Shown: piece by piece, positions 44,052-52,190 of the stretch
Layout: every line of letters starts with the position of its first letter
Numbering within the stretch: the first letter of the stretch is position 1
Source of the DNA: an uncultured Clostridia bacterium
GTDB taxonomy: Bacteria; Bacillota; Clostridia; Christensenellales; UBA1242
DNA: 64,000 bases
Assembly (NCBI GenBank): GCA_944372335.1
Contig: CALVYQ010000001.1
Coordinates: forward strand, 62,001 to 126,000
Direction: 5' to 3'
The notes under the pieces: model-generated
What the model was told of the DNA's origin: nothing
What the model saw: only the letters and a program-made list of their open reading frames with translations
Databases searched by the model: none
Program-made: the position numbers and the translations under genes

Positions 44052-45788
44052 ATGGAAAAAGATAAGAAACAGGAAGAGATTCAAAAGGCAAGGCACTCTC
44101 TTGCTCACATTTTAGCAAAGGCACTGACAACCCTTTATCCAAAGACCAAACTTACCATTGGGCCAAGCATTGACGATGGCTTTTACTATGACATCGACCT
44201 TGACATCAATCTTACGCCAGACCATTTTCCTGAGATTGAAAAAAAGATGAAGGAGATAATAAATAAAGGTGAAGATTTTACAAGAAAGGTTGTTTCAAAA
44301 GAGGAAGCACTTAAGCTTTTTGAAGGGAATGAATATAAAACTGAGATAATAAACGAACTTCCAGAAAATGAAGAGGTATCTTTATACTACACCGGCGATG
44401 ACTTTTTTGACTTATGTCGAGGGCCTCACGTTGAGAGTGCGAAAAAGCTTCAAAATTATGCCTATAAAATTCATGCTGTGAATGGTGCATATTGGAGAGG
44501 TAGTGAGAAGAATAAGATGCTTCAACGTGTCTATGCCTATGCGTATCCAGACAAAAAGCAACTTCAAGAGCATATAAATATGATTGAAGAGGCCAAAAAG
44601 CGTGACCATAGAAAGTTGGGCAGGGAACTTAAACTATTTATGATTTCGCCAGAGGGGGCGGGCTTTCCATTTTATCTTCCAAAGGGTATGATTATTAGAA
44701 ACGAACTCATTGAATATTGGCGTCAAATACACACAAAAGCGGGCTACAAAGAAATTATGACACCAATTATGCTCAACCGTCATCTTTGGGAGACATCGGG
44801 GCATTGGGACCACTACAAAGATAATATGTATCTCTCCACAATTGACGATGAAACTTATGCTATAAAACCAATGAACTGCCCAGGCGGAGTGCTTGTATAT
44901 AAAAGCGAACCTCACTCTTATAAGGAACTACCATTAAGGCTTGGTGAACTTGGTATTGTGCATAGATATGAAAAGTCAGGCGAACTAGGAGGACTACTTA
45001 GAGTTAGAAGTTTCACGCAAGATGATGCTCACATCTTTATGACTCCATCACAGATTAAAGATGAGATTAAAAATGTTGTGGCACTAATTGACGAAGTCTA
45101 TAAAGTCTTTAATTTTACCTATCATGTTGAGCTCTCTACTCGTCCTGAAAATAGTATGGGAAGTGATGAGGATTGGGAACTTGCAACAAATGCTCTAAAA
45201 AATGCACTTGACGAACTTAAACTTGACTATATAATAAATGAGGGTGATGGTGCATTCTATGGGCCTAAGATTGATTTCCACTTAAAGGATACAATTGGTA
45301 GAACGTGGCAATGCGGAACTATTCAACTTGACTTCCAACTTCCACAACGTTTTGAACTTGAATATGTCGGCGAGGACGGAGAAAAACATCGTCCTATCAT
45401 GATACACAGAGTCATCTACGGCTCAATCGACCGCTTTATTGGCTTGCTTATCGAGAACTTTGCTGGTGCTTTCCCACTTTGGCTATCGCCAGAGCAGGTT
45501 AGGGTGCTTTCTCTCACTGAAAGGAACTGCGACTATGCTGATGAAATTACTGCTACACTTTGTGAAAACGGATTAAGAGCGGAGAGCGATAACCGAAACG
45601 AGAAGATAGGCTACAAAATTCGTGAAGCTTTAAACGAAAAAGTGCCATATCTTATCATTGTTGGCGATGAAGAAGAGAAAAATAAGACCATCTCCATTCG
45701 TGGAAGAGGGTATGAGAATAAGAGTGGACTGAACCTCAACGACTTTATCGCTCGCTTAAAAGAAGAGATAAAAACAAAGAAGATTTAA
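44052..45788 (+). CDS. thrS: Threonyl-tRNA synthetase lacking the TGS domain
   Basis: 578 residues. Starts directly in the editing domain (KARHSLAHILAKAL, ... DFFDLCRGPHVESAKK with the zinc/editing His and Cys), then the class II core: motif 1, MNCPGGVLVYK, motif 2 RYEKSGELGGLLRVRSFTQDDAH, motif 3 and the anticodon-binding end. The usual 60-residue N-terminal TGS domain is absent, and ATG 44052 with AAAAAGGAG leaves no room for it after the terminator. Regulated by the T-box leader. Confidence 0.96.
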   Translation: MEKDKKQEEIQKARHSLAHILAKALTTLYPKTKLTIGPSIDDGFYYDIDLDINLTPDHFPEIEKKMKEIINKGEDFTRKVVSKEEALKLFEGNEYKTEIINELPENEEVSLYYTGDDFFDLCRGPHVESAKKLQNYAYKIHAVNGAYWRGSEKNKMLQRVYAYAYPDKKQLQEHINMIEEAKKRDHRKLGRELKLFMISPEGAGFPFYLPKGMIIRNELIEYWRQIHTKAGYKEIMTPIMLNRHLWETSGHWDHYKDNMYLSTIDDETYAIKPMNCPGGVLVYKSEPHSYKELPLRLGELGIVHRYEKSGELGGLLRVRSFTQDDAHIFMTPSQIKDEIKNVVALIDEVYKVFNFTYHVELSTRPENSMGSDEDWELATNALKNALDELKLDYIINEGDGAFYGPKIDFHLKDTIGRTWQCGTIQLDFQLPQRFELEYVGEDGEKHRPIMIHRVIYGSIDRFIGLLIENFAGAFPLWLSPEQVRVLSLTERNCDYADEITATLCENGLRAESDNRNEKIGYKIREALNEKVPYLIIVGDEEEKNKTISIRGRGYENKSGLNLNDFIARLKEEIKTKKI

Positions 45789-45793
45789 TTTTT

Positions 45794-45820
45794 AAAAGAT
45801 AGTTTTTACTATCTTTTTAT
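45794..45820 (+). terminator. Terminator of thrS
   Basis: AAAGATAGT/ACTATCTTT stem (45795-45803 with 45808-45816), Ts follow. Confidence 0.85.
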
Positions 45821-45861
45821 TTATATAAATAATCTTTTTACATTTTCGTTTTAATAATCGT

Positions 45862-45890
45862 TTGACTAAAATCTTTCGTTATGTTAATAT
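45862..45890 (+). promoter_or_regulatory. Leaderless-type promoter
   Basis: TTGACT (45862-45867), 17-nt spacer, TAATAT (45885-45890); ATG 45898 follows after 7 nt, no SD. Confidence 0.75.
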
Positions 45891-45897
45891 ATCAAAT

Positions 45898-47859
45898 ATG
45901 GCAGTAAGCTTGAAAATAAAGGAATTTTTTAAATATTTTTTTACCACCATTAAAAGGGGTAAATTTTTATTAATCAAAGGTATTGCAATAGCAATTTTAA
46001 CTTCGATTATTTCAATTATTTCAAACTTACTTGGTGTCTATGAACTAACCTATCTCAATGCCTTTTTGTCACTTAACTACTTTGCCACCATGCTTGCTTT
46101 TGGTGTTAGCCAAGGCACCAATATCATAGTCAATCAAAATATCTCCATAAAGGGCAGAGTGGAAAAATCTGTTAAAATGGGCTTTGAGTTAATTTTAATT
46201 TTGGCTGGTGTGATAACGACAATTCTCGCCATTTTTCCTAGATTTTTTATGGAAACGATAACGAGTTTTGTGCCGAATGATTATACCTTTTATTATATCA
46301 TGTGTGCCTACTTTTTCTTTTCATGTCTAGTTGGATATTTAGAAGATACCTTAGACCAATTAAAGATTTTTAAGTTATCCTTTCTCTCCACATCTATAAG
46401 TTATCTCTTTGTGATTGTAGGATTTTTGCTTTTGTATTTTATCGGTGTGTTTTTACTTAATTATATCGCCATTGTCTATGTTTTGAGCGGAGTGCTTCTA
46501 TTTGTTCTATACTATGTTGTGCTTTTAAAACGTAGTGGCTTTAATATCAATGTTTTTAAATTTGTTCCTATTTCATTCACCAAAAAACAGTGGACAATTC
46601 TAATTTCAAATTTTTTTGTTGAAGTTATTTGGGAGGTGGGGTACTTTGCTACAAGCATATATCTTCTTAGAACAAGCGATATGCTTTTCAATACCTATTC
46701 CTATCTTGAGAATGTGCTTGATATTTTAAATTGTTTCTTTGCGTCATACCGAGTGATTTGTGCAATTGAAATTACAAGGGCACTTGGAAAAGATAACTTT
46801 AATGAGGCGAAACTTCATGCCAAAAATTTACTTCTAGGCACGCTAGTTTTATACATATTTTATGTTATATTTTCGTTACTTCTTATCTATCCAATTGCAC
46901 TTGGCGTAAATGACGAATATTTTTCAGCGATGTTCTATGTTTTGCCATGCTATGTAATTATCCATCTCTTCCGTTTCTTTTCATGGGTGCTTTCTTCCTA
47001 TATGTTAAGACTAGGCGGAAAGAATAATTTAATCATCTCAATTTGCAGTGCATCATACACAATTTGGTGCGTGATTCTATGTTTTATATCAAACTACCTT
47101 CCATCTAATACCTATTTTGTCTATTTTATGATTGCTCTACCTGATATCATTTTTACAGTGCTTTATCTAATTCTCTATAAGCGTGGGAAGTGGCTTAATA
47201 ATATTCAAAATGACCCGAATCTTCTTTCAAATAAGATTAAGTGCTTTATCTTCGATTTTGATGACACGCTTTACTATGATGTTAGTTGGAAGAATTGGAA
47301 TAAAGAGAGAAACGAATGGGTAAGGAATCATTTTGGGAATTATAGCGACAAAGAATTTGCCGATTTATTGCAAGATATTATAGGTAAAAAACACATTGAG
47401 TCCGGGCAGGATATCATAAAATTATTTATCAAAACGGAAGGCAATTCCAAGTCCTTTAACGATTGGCGTTATAGCGTAAGCGGTGTGATGTCCGAAGAAA
47501 AAAAGAAAGGTAAAAGTGTGCCAAAAAGCGAAATCAAGAAGTTTCGTAAGCAATGCAATAGGCTGAACGGCAAGATGTTTATCGTTTCCAACTCCACACT
47601 TTTGGATATCAAAACTTTTATGGAATATTATAAGATGGATAGAACACTTTTTGACGGCATTTTTGTGAACACCTATCCGGCCGAAGATATAACAAAAGAA
47701 CACATTTATAAGGAGATTTTAGAGAAAAACAAATTTAAGCCTGACGAGGTTATGGTTATAGGAAATAGTTACAAGGCGGATATTTTGCCTGCCAAAAAAC
47801 TTAAAATGCACACCTTTTTGTGTAAAGATGGCTTCACCTATGATGAGGTGGTGGATTAA
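45898..47859 (+). CDS. MATE-like flippase fused to a HAD hydrolase
   Basis: 653 residues. The first about 440 form some twelve membrane helices in the MATE/polysaccharide-flippase style (FATMLAFGVSQGTNIIVNQNISIKGR; FFVEVIWEVGYFATSIYLLR). After a short basic linker the C-terminal about 205 residues form a HAD domain: motif I CFIFDFDDTLYYD (nucleophile Asp near 453), motif II IVSNST, motif III Lys region, motif IV VMVIGNSYKADILPAKK. A transporter joined to a phosphatase suggests coupled export and dephosphorylation of a phosphorylated small molecule, or a regulatory domain. The start is set by the promoter. I do not know this fusion as a named family. Confidence 0.8.
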   Translation: MAVSLKIKEFFKYFFTTIKRGKFLLIKGIAIAILTSIISIISNLLGVYELTYLNAFLSLNYFATMLAFGVSQGTNIIVNQNISIKGRVEKSVKMGFELILILAGVITTILAIFPRFFMETITSFVPNDYTFYYIMCAYFFFSCLVGYLEDTLDQLKIFKLSFLSTSISYLFVIVGFLLLYFIGVFLLNYIAIVYVLSGVLLFVLYYVVLLKRSGFNINVFKFVPISFTKKQWTILISNFFVEVIWEVGYFATSIYLLRTSDMLFNTYSYLENVLDILNCFFASYRVICAIEITRALGKDNFNEAKLHAKNLLLGTLVLYIFYVIFSLLLIYPIALGVNDEYFSAMFYVLPCYVIIHLFRFFSWVLSSYMLRLGGKNNLIISICSASYTIWCVILCFISNYLPSNTYFVYFMIALPDIIFTVLYLILYKRGKWLNNIQNDPNLLSNKIKCFIFDFDDTLYYDVSWKNWNKERNEWVRNHFGNYSDKEFADLLQDIIGKKHIESGQDIIKLFIKTEGNSKSFNDWRYSVSGVMSEEKKKGKSVPKSEIKKFRKQCNRLNGKMFIVSNSTLLDIKTFMEYYKMDRTLFDGIFVNTYPAEDITKEHIYKEILEKNKFKPDEVMVIGNSYKADILPAKKLKMHTFLCKDGFTYDEVVD

Positions 47860-48163
47860 GTGTTTGATTATAAAAATATATTTTGTATATAATTTAAATT
47901 TAGGTTATATAAATAAAAAGTTAGTTTCAAAATTTAAAAAATTTAGCTAAATTTTAATCGTTTTCTTTTAAAGAATGTAACAAATTAAAATAATTAAATT
48001 GCTTTATTTTCACTCTTGACGAGGCTTTAAGTTTGTGCTAAAATAAACAATGTAATGATTTGGCGAAGAAAAATACTAAGAAAATTCTAAAAATTTCATT
48101 TTTCGCTTAATTTCGTTTGGAAAATTTTAGTAAACTATGTTACTATTAAAAGGAGAAAATTTC
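47860..48163 (+). promoter_or_regulatory. Long intergenic region with promoter and leader
   Basis: Promoter TTGACG (48016-48021), 17-nt spacer, TAAAAT (48039-48044), leaving a leader of about 110 nt before the small peptide gene. CTAAAAATTT (48088-48097) and AAAATTTTAG (about 48121-48130) could pair. No gene seen from 47860 to 48015. Confidence 0.6.
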
Positions 48164-48238
48164 ATGGGTATCAACGAGCTGGCCATTCCGCTTTGTGTGA
48201 TTTTCTTAATCCTTTTAATGGGGTTCTATTTTAAATAA
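48164..48238 (+). CDS. 24-residue membrane peptide upstream of yajC
   Basis: MGINELAIPLCVIFLILLMGFYFK: a single hydrophobic helix with a Lys at the end. A strong SD (AAAGGAGAAAA) lies at the right distance and it ends 11 nt before yajC. It may be a small subunit of the Sec/YajC complex or a leader peptide controlling yajC. I know no family for it. Confidence 0.6.
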   Translation: MGINELAIPLCVIFLILLMGFYFK

Positions 48239-48249
48239 AGGAGAATAAA

Positions 48250-48726
48250 ATGGAAAATATCGTAAACTATGTTTTAATAGGTATTGTTGTTTTGATGTTG
48301 ATTGCTCTTCCTATCATGATGAACAGCAAAAACAAAAAGGAAACACAAAAAATTCAGGAGCAGACTAATTCGCTTAAAGTTGGCGATAAGGTGCTTACAA
48401 CAAGCGGAGTCTATGGAACAATTACTGAACTTAAATTTGACGAAACTCAAAAACTTGTTGTTATTGAAACCGGCGGAAAAGAAAAGAGTTATTTAACTGT
48501 TGACGCTTATGCAATCTATACCGTTTTTAAAAGCGAAGAAGAGTTAAAGAAAGAGGCAGAAGAAAAGGCAAAGCTTGAAAAGAAAGAGGACAAAAAAGAA
48601 GAGGTTGTAGAACCTGTTGAAGTTAAAGAAGAAGTAAAAGCAGAAGAACCTTCAAGCGAAAAAACAGAAGTAGTTGAAACCGCTACAGTCAAAGAAACGA
48701 AAAAAACAAAGAAATCAAAAAAATAA
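48250..48726 (+). CDS. yajC: Preprotein translocase subunit YajC
   Basis: 158 residues, longer than the usual 85-110. One membrane helix (about 6-23), then SLKVGDKVLTTSGVYGTITELKFDETQKLVVIETG, the YajC core, then a Glu/Lys-rich tail of about 60 residues ending KETKKTKKSKK. YajC binds SecDF and the SecYEG channel; secDF is not next to it here. SD AAGGAG. Confidence 0.93.
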   Translation: MENIVNYVLIGIVVLMLIALPIMMNSKNKKETQKIQEQTNSLKVGDKVLTTSGVYGTITELKFDETQKLVVIETGGKEKSYLTVDAYAIYTVFKSEEELKKEAEEKAKLEKKEDKKEEVVEPVEVKEEVKAEEPSSEKTEVVETATVKETKKTKKSKK

Positions 48727-48731
48727 TCAAC

Positions 48732-48765
48732 AAAATTATAGGCTTAGGCCTATAAATTTTTTTTA
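48732..48765 (+). terminator. Terminator of yajC
   Basis: TTATAGGC/GCCTATAA stem with a TTAG loop, long T-run. Confidence 0.9.
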
Positions 48766-48869
48766 TTATTTTAAATGACTTTATCTTTTGCTTATGATAT
48801 AATAATTTTCAAGTGTATTTGCAAACTTGTTGGGTTAAAAAAATTGCAAAAATTAGTTTAGGAGTGGCA

Positions 48870-49451
48870 ATGGTTATAGGAATTGATATTGATAAGGTGA
48901 TTAGTGACTTTGACGAAGGTGTTTTAAAAGAATGTTTTTTGGAAGACAAGAAGAAAAGAAATAGGGGAATTGTCAATAAAGATGCGGACGGCGTGCCTGA
49001 AATGTTTGATTGGTCGAGGGAAGAAATTGACGAGTTTTATAATAACAACATGGAACGCATTGCAAAGAACTTGAAGGTAAGAAGAAATTGCAAAAAATAT
49101 ATGGACAAGATGCTTGAAGATGGACATCGACTAATCTTAATAAGCCATAGAGCATATCCGCACTATGTTGAGCCATTTAAAACAACCACGGACTGGCTGA
49201 AAAGTAAAAACATCAACTACACAAAACTTGTCTTGTCAAAAACGCCAGAAAAAGTGGAAGAGTGCAAAAATTATAAGGTCGATTTGATGTTTGACGATAG
49301 GGTAGTAAAATGCAAAATTATGCGAGAGAATGGCATAAACTGCTACCTTGTGATTACCAGATATAACTGGAGATTGAAAGGCAATCTTCCTTATGTTACA
49401 AGTTGGAAAAATATTTATGAAGTTGTTTCGAAATACGCAAAGAATAGTTAA
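48870..49451 (+). CDS. 5'(3')-deoxyribonucleotidase-like HAD protein
   Basis: 193 residues. Motif I IGIDIDKVISDF (Asp5/Asp7), motif II LILISHRAYPHY, motif III Lys region, motif IV VDLMFDDRVVKC. This is the NT5C-type HAD family that dephosphorylates deoxynucleoside monophosphates; substrate here is inferred. ATG 48870 has TTAGGAG before it, whereas a longer frame starts without SD. First of three nucleotide-related hydrolases in a row. Confidence 0.75.
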   Translation: MVIGIDIDKVISDFDEGVLKECFLEDKKKRNRGIVNKDADGVPEMFDWSREEIDEFYNNNMERIAKNLKVRRNCKKYMDKMLEDGHRLILISHRAYPHYVEPFKTTTDWLKSKNINYTKLVLSKTPEKVEECKNYKVDLMFDDRVVKCKIMRENGINCYLVITRYNWRLKGNLPYVTSWKNIYEVVSKYAKNS

Positions 49452-49534
49452 TTTGACTTATTATTTATTATTTTCAACTTTCTAATTTTCCAATTTTTTA
49501 AAAGATACATATTGTTTTTAGTTATGGAGTTTTT

Positions 49535-50410
49535 ATGAAGAAAATTGTTGTTTTAGACACCGACATATCAAATGAAATCGATGACCAGTTTGCGCTTGTC
49601 TATCTTATGAAATCGCTGAGCGAAGTGGATGTGCAGGCAATCACAATCGCACCTTTCAAAAAAAGTTCGTTTATGCCAGTGGAAACAATAGGTGAAGGCA
49701 CAGACCTTTCGTTTAACACCGCGATAAAGATTTTGGATATGCTTGGTTTGGAAAAATATAAAAAGAAGGTTTTAAAAGGCGCAAAGCACTACTTTTTTGA
49801 GAGCCGAGAACTCAATCCTGCCTCGAAAAAGATAATCGAACTTGCAAGAAGGTTTGAGCATATCACAGTCATCGCCATTGGTGCGATAACAAATGTGGCA
49901 CTTGCTCTCTATCACGCGCCGGATATTGCAACTAAAATTGATGTTGTTTGGCTTGGCGGACACAGTTTTTTGCAAGACAAAAATGACGAATACAACTTTA
50001 GGCAGGATGTTGATGCGGTTAGGTTTGTGTTTAATTCAGAAGTCTCTCTCACTGTTATTCCATGCAAAAATGTGGCAAGTTATCTTCAAACAACAATTTT
50101 TGAACTTGAACATTATTTAAAAGATGGTGGCGAAATTGGAAAATATTTGCGAGAGATATTTAAAAACTGCAAAAAACATCGACATAAGAACGAAAGCGAC
50201 AAAATCGGCGAAAGCAAGGTGTTATGGGATATGAGTGCGGTGGCGTTTTGCTTAAATCAAAGTTGGTTTGGTTATAAGGAAATAAGTTGTCCAGAGATAT
50301 TGGAAGATTTGTCGTATAAACAAACAAAAGGCAGGCATAAAGTCACTTTTGCGAATTTTGTTGACAGGCAAGCGGTATTTAAAGATTTTTTTATGAAAAT
50401 GGGGCTGTAA
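49535..50410 (+). CDS. Inosine-uridine preferring nucleoside hydrolase
   Basis: 291 residues. N-terminal calcium site VVLDTDISNEIDDQFALVYLM (the DxDxxxxxDD form of the family), then ITVIAIGAITNVALAL, VVWLGGHSF and the late DMSAVAFCL Asp. Hydrolyses ribonucleosides to base and ribose. It follows the nucleotidase by 83 nt and precedes the HD protein by 16 nt; together they could strip nucleotides to bases. SD TATGGAG. Confidence 0.88.
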   Translation: MKKIVVLDTDISNEIDDQFALVYLMKSLSEVDVQAITIAPFKKSSFMPVETIGEGTDLSFNTAIKILDMLGLEKYKKKVLKGAKHYFFESRELNPASKKIIELARRFEHITVIAIGAITNVALALYHAPDIATKIDVVWLGGHSFLQDKNDEYNFRQDVDAVRFVFNSEVSLTVIPCKNVASYLQTTIFELEHYLKDGGEIGKYLREIFKNCKKHRHKNESDKIGESKVLWDMSAVAFCLNQSWFGYKEISCPEILEDLSYKQTKGRHKVTFANFVDRQAVFKDFFMKMGL

Positions 50411-50426
50411 CTAAAAGGAGAAAACT

Positions 50427-51032
50427 ATGCAACTTACAAGTGAAAAGGCGTTGGAACTTTTAAATAACTCGCGCGGAATGGCAAAGGATGATTATTGGAT
50501 TGAACATTCCATATGTGTTGGTAACACGGCGGGCGTCATTGCAAAGGCACTTGGTATGGATGAAGATATGGCAAAAACACTCGGCTACATTCACGACATC
50601 GGCAAGCGGAATGGATATGGGCCAGGTGTAATTCCGCATGGGTATGGTGGCTACAAGTATATTTTAAGTTTGGGATATGGCGAGGAATACGCCGATGTTT
50701 GCTTGACGCATTCCTATCTTAACAATGATATAAACTGTGTGGCGGGCGGACTGCCAAATAAAAAACGACCTACATATAAGTTTGTGAGAGATTTTGTGAA
50801 AAATCATGAGTATAACGAATATGAAAAACTTATCAACCTTTGTGATTTGATGTGCACGCAAAAGGTTATGGTTATGGAACAAAGGCTTGTCAACCTGATA
50901 ACGCGATATGGTGTTTTTTCAAACACAGTTTATCATATTAAGGAAGCGCAAAAATTAAAGAAATATTTTGACGAAAAACTCGGCTACAATCTTTACAAGT
51001 TATTTCCAGATGTTTTGGAAAATGATTTTTAA
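50427..51032 (+). CDS. HD-domain hydrolase
   Basis: 201 residues. His26 (EHSICVGNTAG), HD pair in LGYIHDIGKRNGYG (metal His-Asp), and the later LCDLM Asp make up an HD phosphohydrolase core. It resembles the small HD proteins of Clostridia annotated as metal-dependent phosphohydrolases; a nucleotide substrate is inferred from its neighbours. SD AAAAGGAG. Confidence 0.8.
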   Translation: MQLTSEKALELLNNSRGMAKDDYWIEHSICVGNTAGVIAKALGMDEDMAKTLGYIHDIGKRNGYGPGVIPHGYGGYKYILSLGYGEEYADVCLTHSYLNNDINCVAGGLPNKKRPTYKFVRDFVKNHEYNEYEKLINLCDLMCTQKVMVMEQRLVNLITRYGVFSNTVYHIKEAQKLKKYFDEKLGYNLYKLFPDVLENDF

Positions 51033-51060
51033 ATTTTAACGACATAGTTTCCATATCGTT

Positions 51061-51088
51061 TTGTTTTTAGTTTTGTTTTTGATATAAT
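51061..51088 (+). promoter_or_regulatory. Leaderless-type promoter
   Basis: TTGTTT (51061-51066), 16-nt spacer, TATAAT (51083-51088); ATG 51096 follows after 7 nt with no SD. Confidence 0.6.
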
Positions 51089-51095
51089 ATATTCT

Positions 51096-52190
51096 ATGAA
51101 AATAATACATTGTGCAGATATTCATATAGATTTTAAAGAGATGAAGGGACTTGGGGCTGATGAAAGGAAGCTGAAGAGAAATCAAGTGCTTCAAAATTTT
51201 TTTGATTTAGTTCAGTATGCTGAAACAAACGGCGTCAATGCAATTCTTCTTTGCGGAGATATTTTTGACGTTCCTTCGCCAAGTAAAAATTCGGTAAATT
51301 TGTTTAAAAAGGTGGTGCTTAGTCACTCTAACATCAAGTTTTTCTATATTTGGGGTAACCACGACGAAAACTTTTGCCCTTTTAACGAAGATGAAATGCC
51401 TAAAAATTTCATTCTATTTAAAGAAAATTTTTCTAAATTTGACTTGGACGAAAATGTGACAATCGGCGGAGCTTCACTTTCAAGGTATGTGCATAACCTA
51501 TTTTATACCTCTTTAGATTTCGATAAAAATAGATTTAATATTTTGATGCTTCATCAGCCGATAAATGCCACAGATGAATACTTCAATGGCGTATATACCA
51601 ATAACTTGCAGGACAGAAACATCGATTATCTTGCTCTTGGTCATATCCATGCAAGGCAAGCTGGCAAGATTGATAATCGTGGTGTGTGGCAGTATAGTGG
51701 TTGTTTGGAGGGTAAAAGTTTTAATGATGCTGTGAAAATTGGTGAGAAAAAAGGCTTTTATCTTTTAGAGATAGACGGGCGAAATTTTAAGCAAGAGTTT
51801 ATACCTTTTAGTAAGTATGATTATCGAAAGATTGAACTTACAATCACTCCTGATATTAATCATTTTATGTTAATAGGCAGGGTGGAAGAGATAGCTTCAA
51901 AACTTTCAAAAACTGACCTTGTAAAAATCATAATTAAGGGAAAGCACACCGAAGATAACCCTGTGCAAGTGGAACTTATTAAGCAGAATTTATATGGCAA
52001 ATTTTTCTATTTAGATATTGTTGACGAAACAAGCACGCTTTATGATTTTGAAAGCTATAAAGAAGATAAACTTTCACTTAAAAGCGAGTTTTTAAAGGAA
52101 GTTTTTGAAAGTAAACTAAGTGATTTAGAAAAGGAAAAAATTGCCACAATTGGACTGTCAGCACTTAAAGGGGAGGATATACTACTATGA
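51096..52190 (+). CDS. SbcD/YhaO-like DNA exonuclease subunit
   Basis: 364 residues, calcineurin-type phosphoesterase. Metal motifs in order: HCADIHID, LCGDIFD, WGNHDE, LMLHQP and GHIHARQ. With the next gene it forms an Mre11/Rad50-type pair that processes DNA ends. It overlaps that gene by 4 nt. Predicted leaderless mRNA. The C-terminal half after residue 240 is the capping/accessory region. Confidence 0.88.
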   Translation: MKIIHCADIHIDFKEMKGLGADERKLKRNQVLQNFFDLVQYAETNGVNAILLCGDIFDVPSPSKNSVNLFKKVVLSHSNIKFFYIWGNHDENFCPFNEDEMPKNFILFKENFSKFDLDENVTIGGASLSRYVHNLFYTSLDFDKNRFNILMLHQPINATDEYFNGVYTNNLQDRNIDYLALGHIHARQAGKIDNRGVWQYSGCLEGKSFNDAVKIGEKKGFYLLEIDGRNFKQEFIPFSKYDYRKIELTITPDINHFMLIGRVEEIASKLSKTDLVKIIIKGKHTEDNPVQVELIKQNLYGKFFYLDIVDETSTLYDFESYKEDKLSLKSEFLKEVFESKLSDLEKEKIATIGLSALKGEDILL

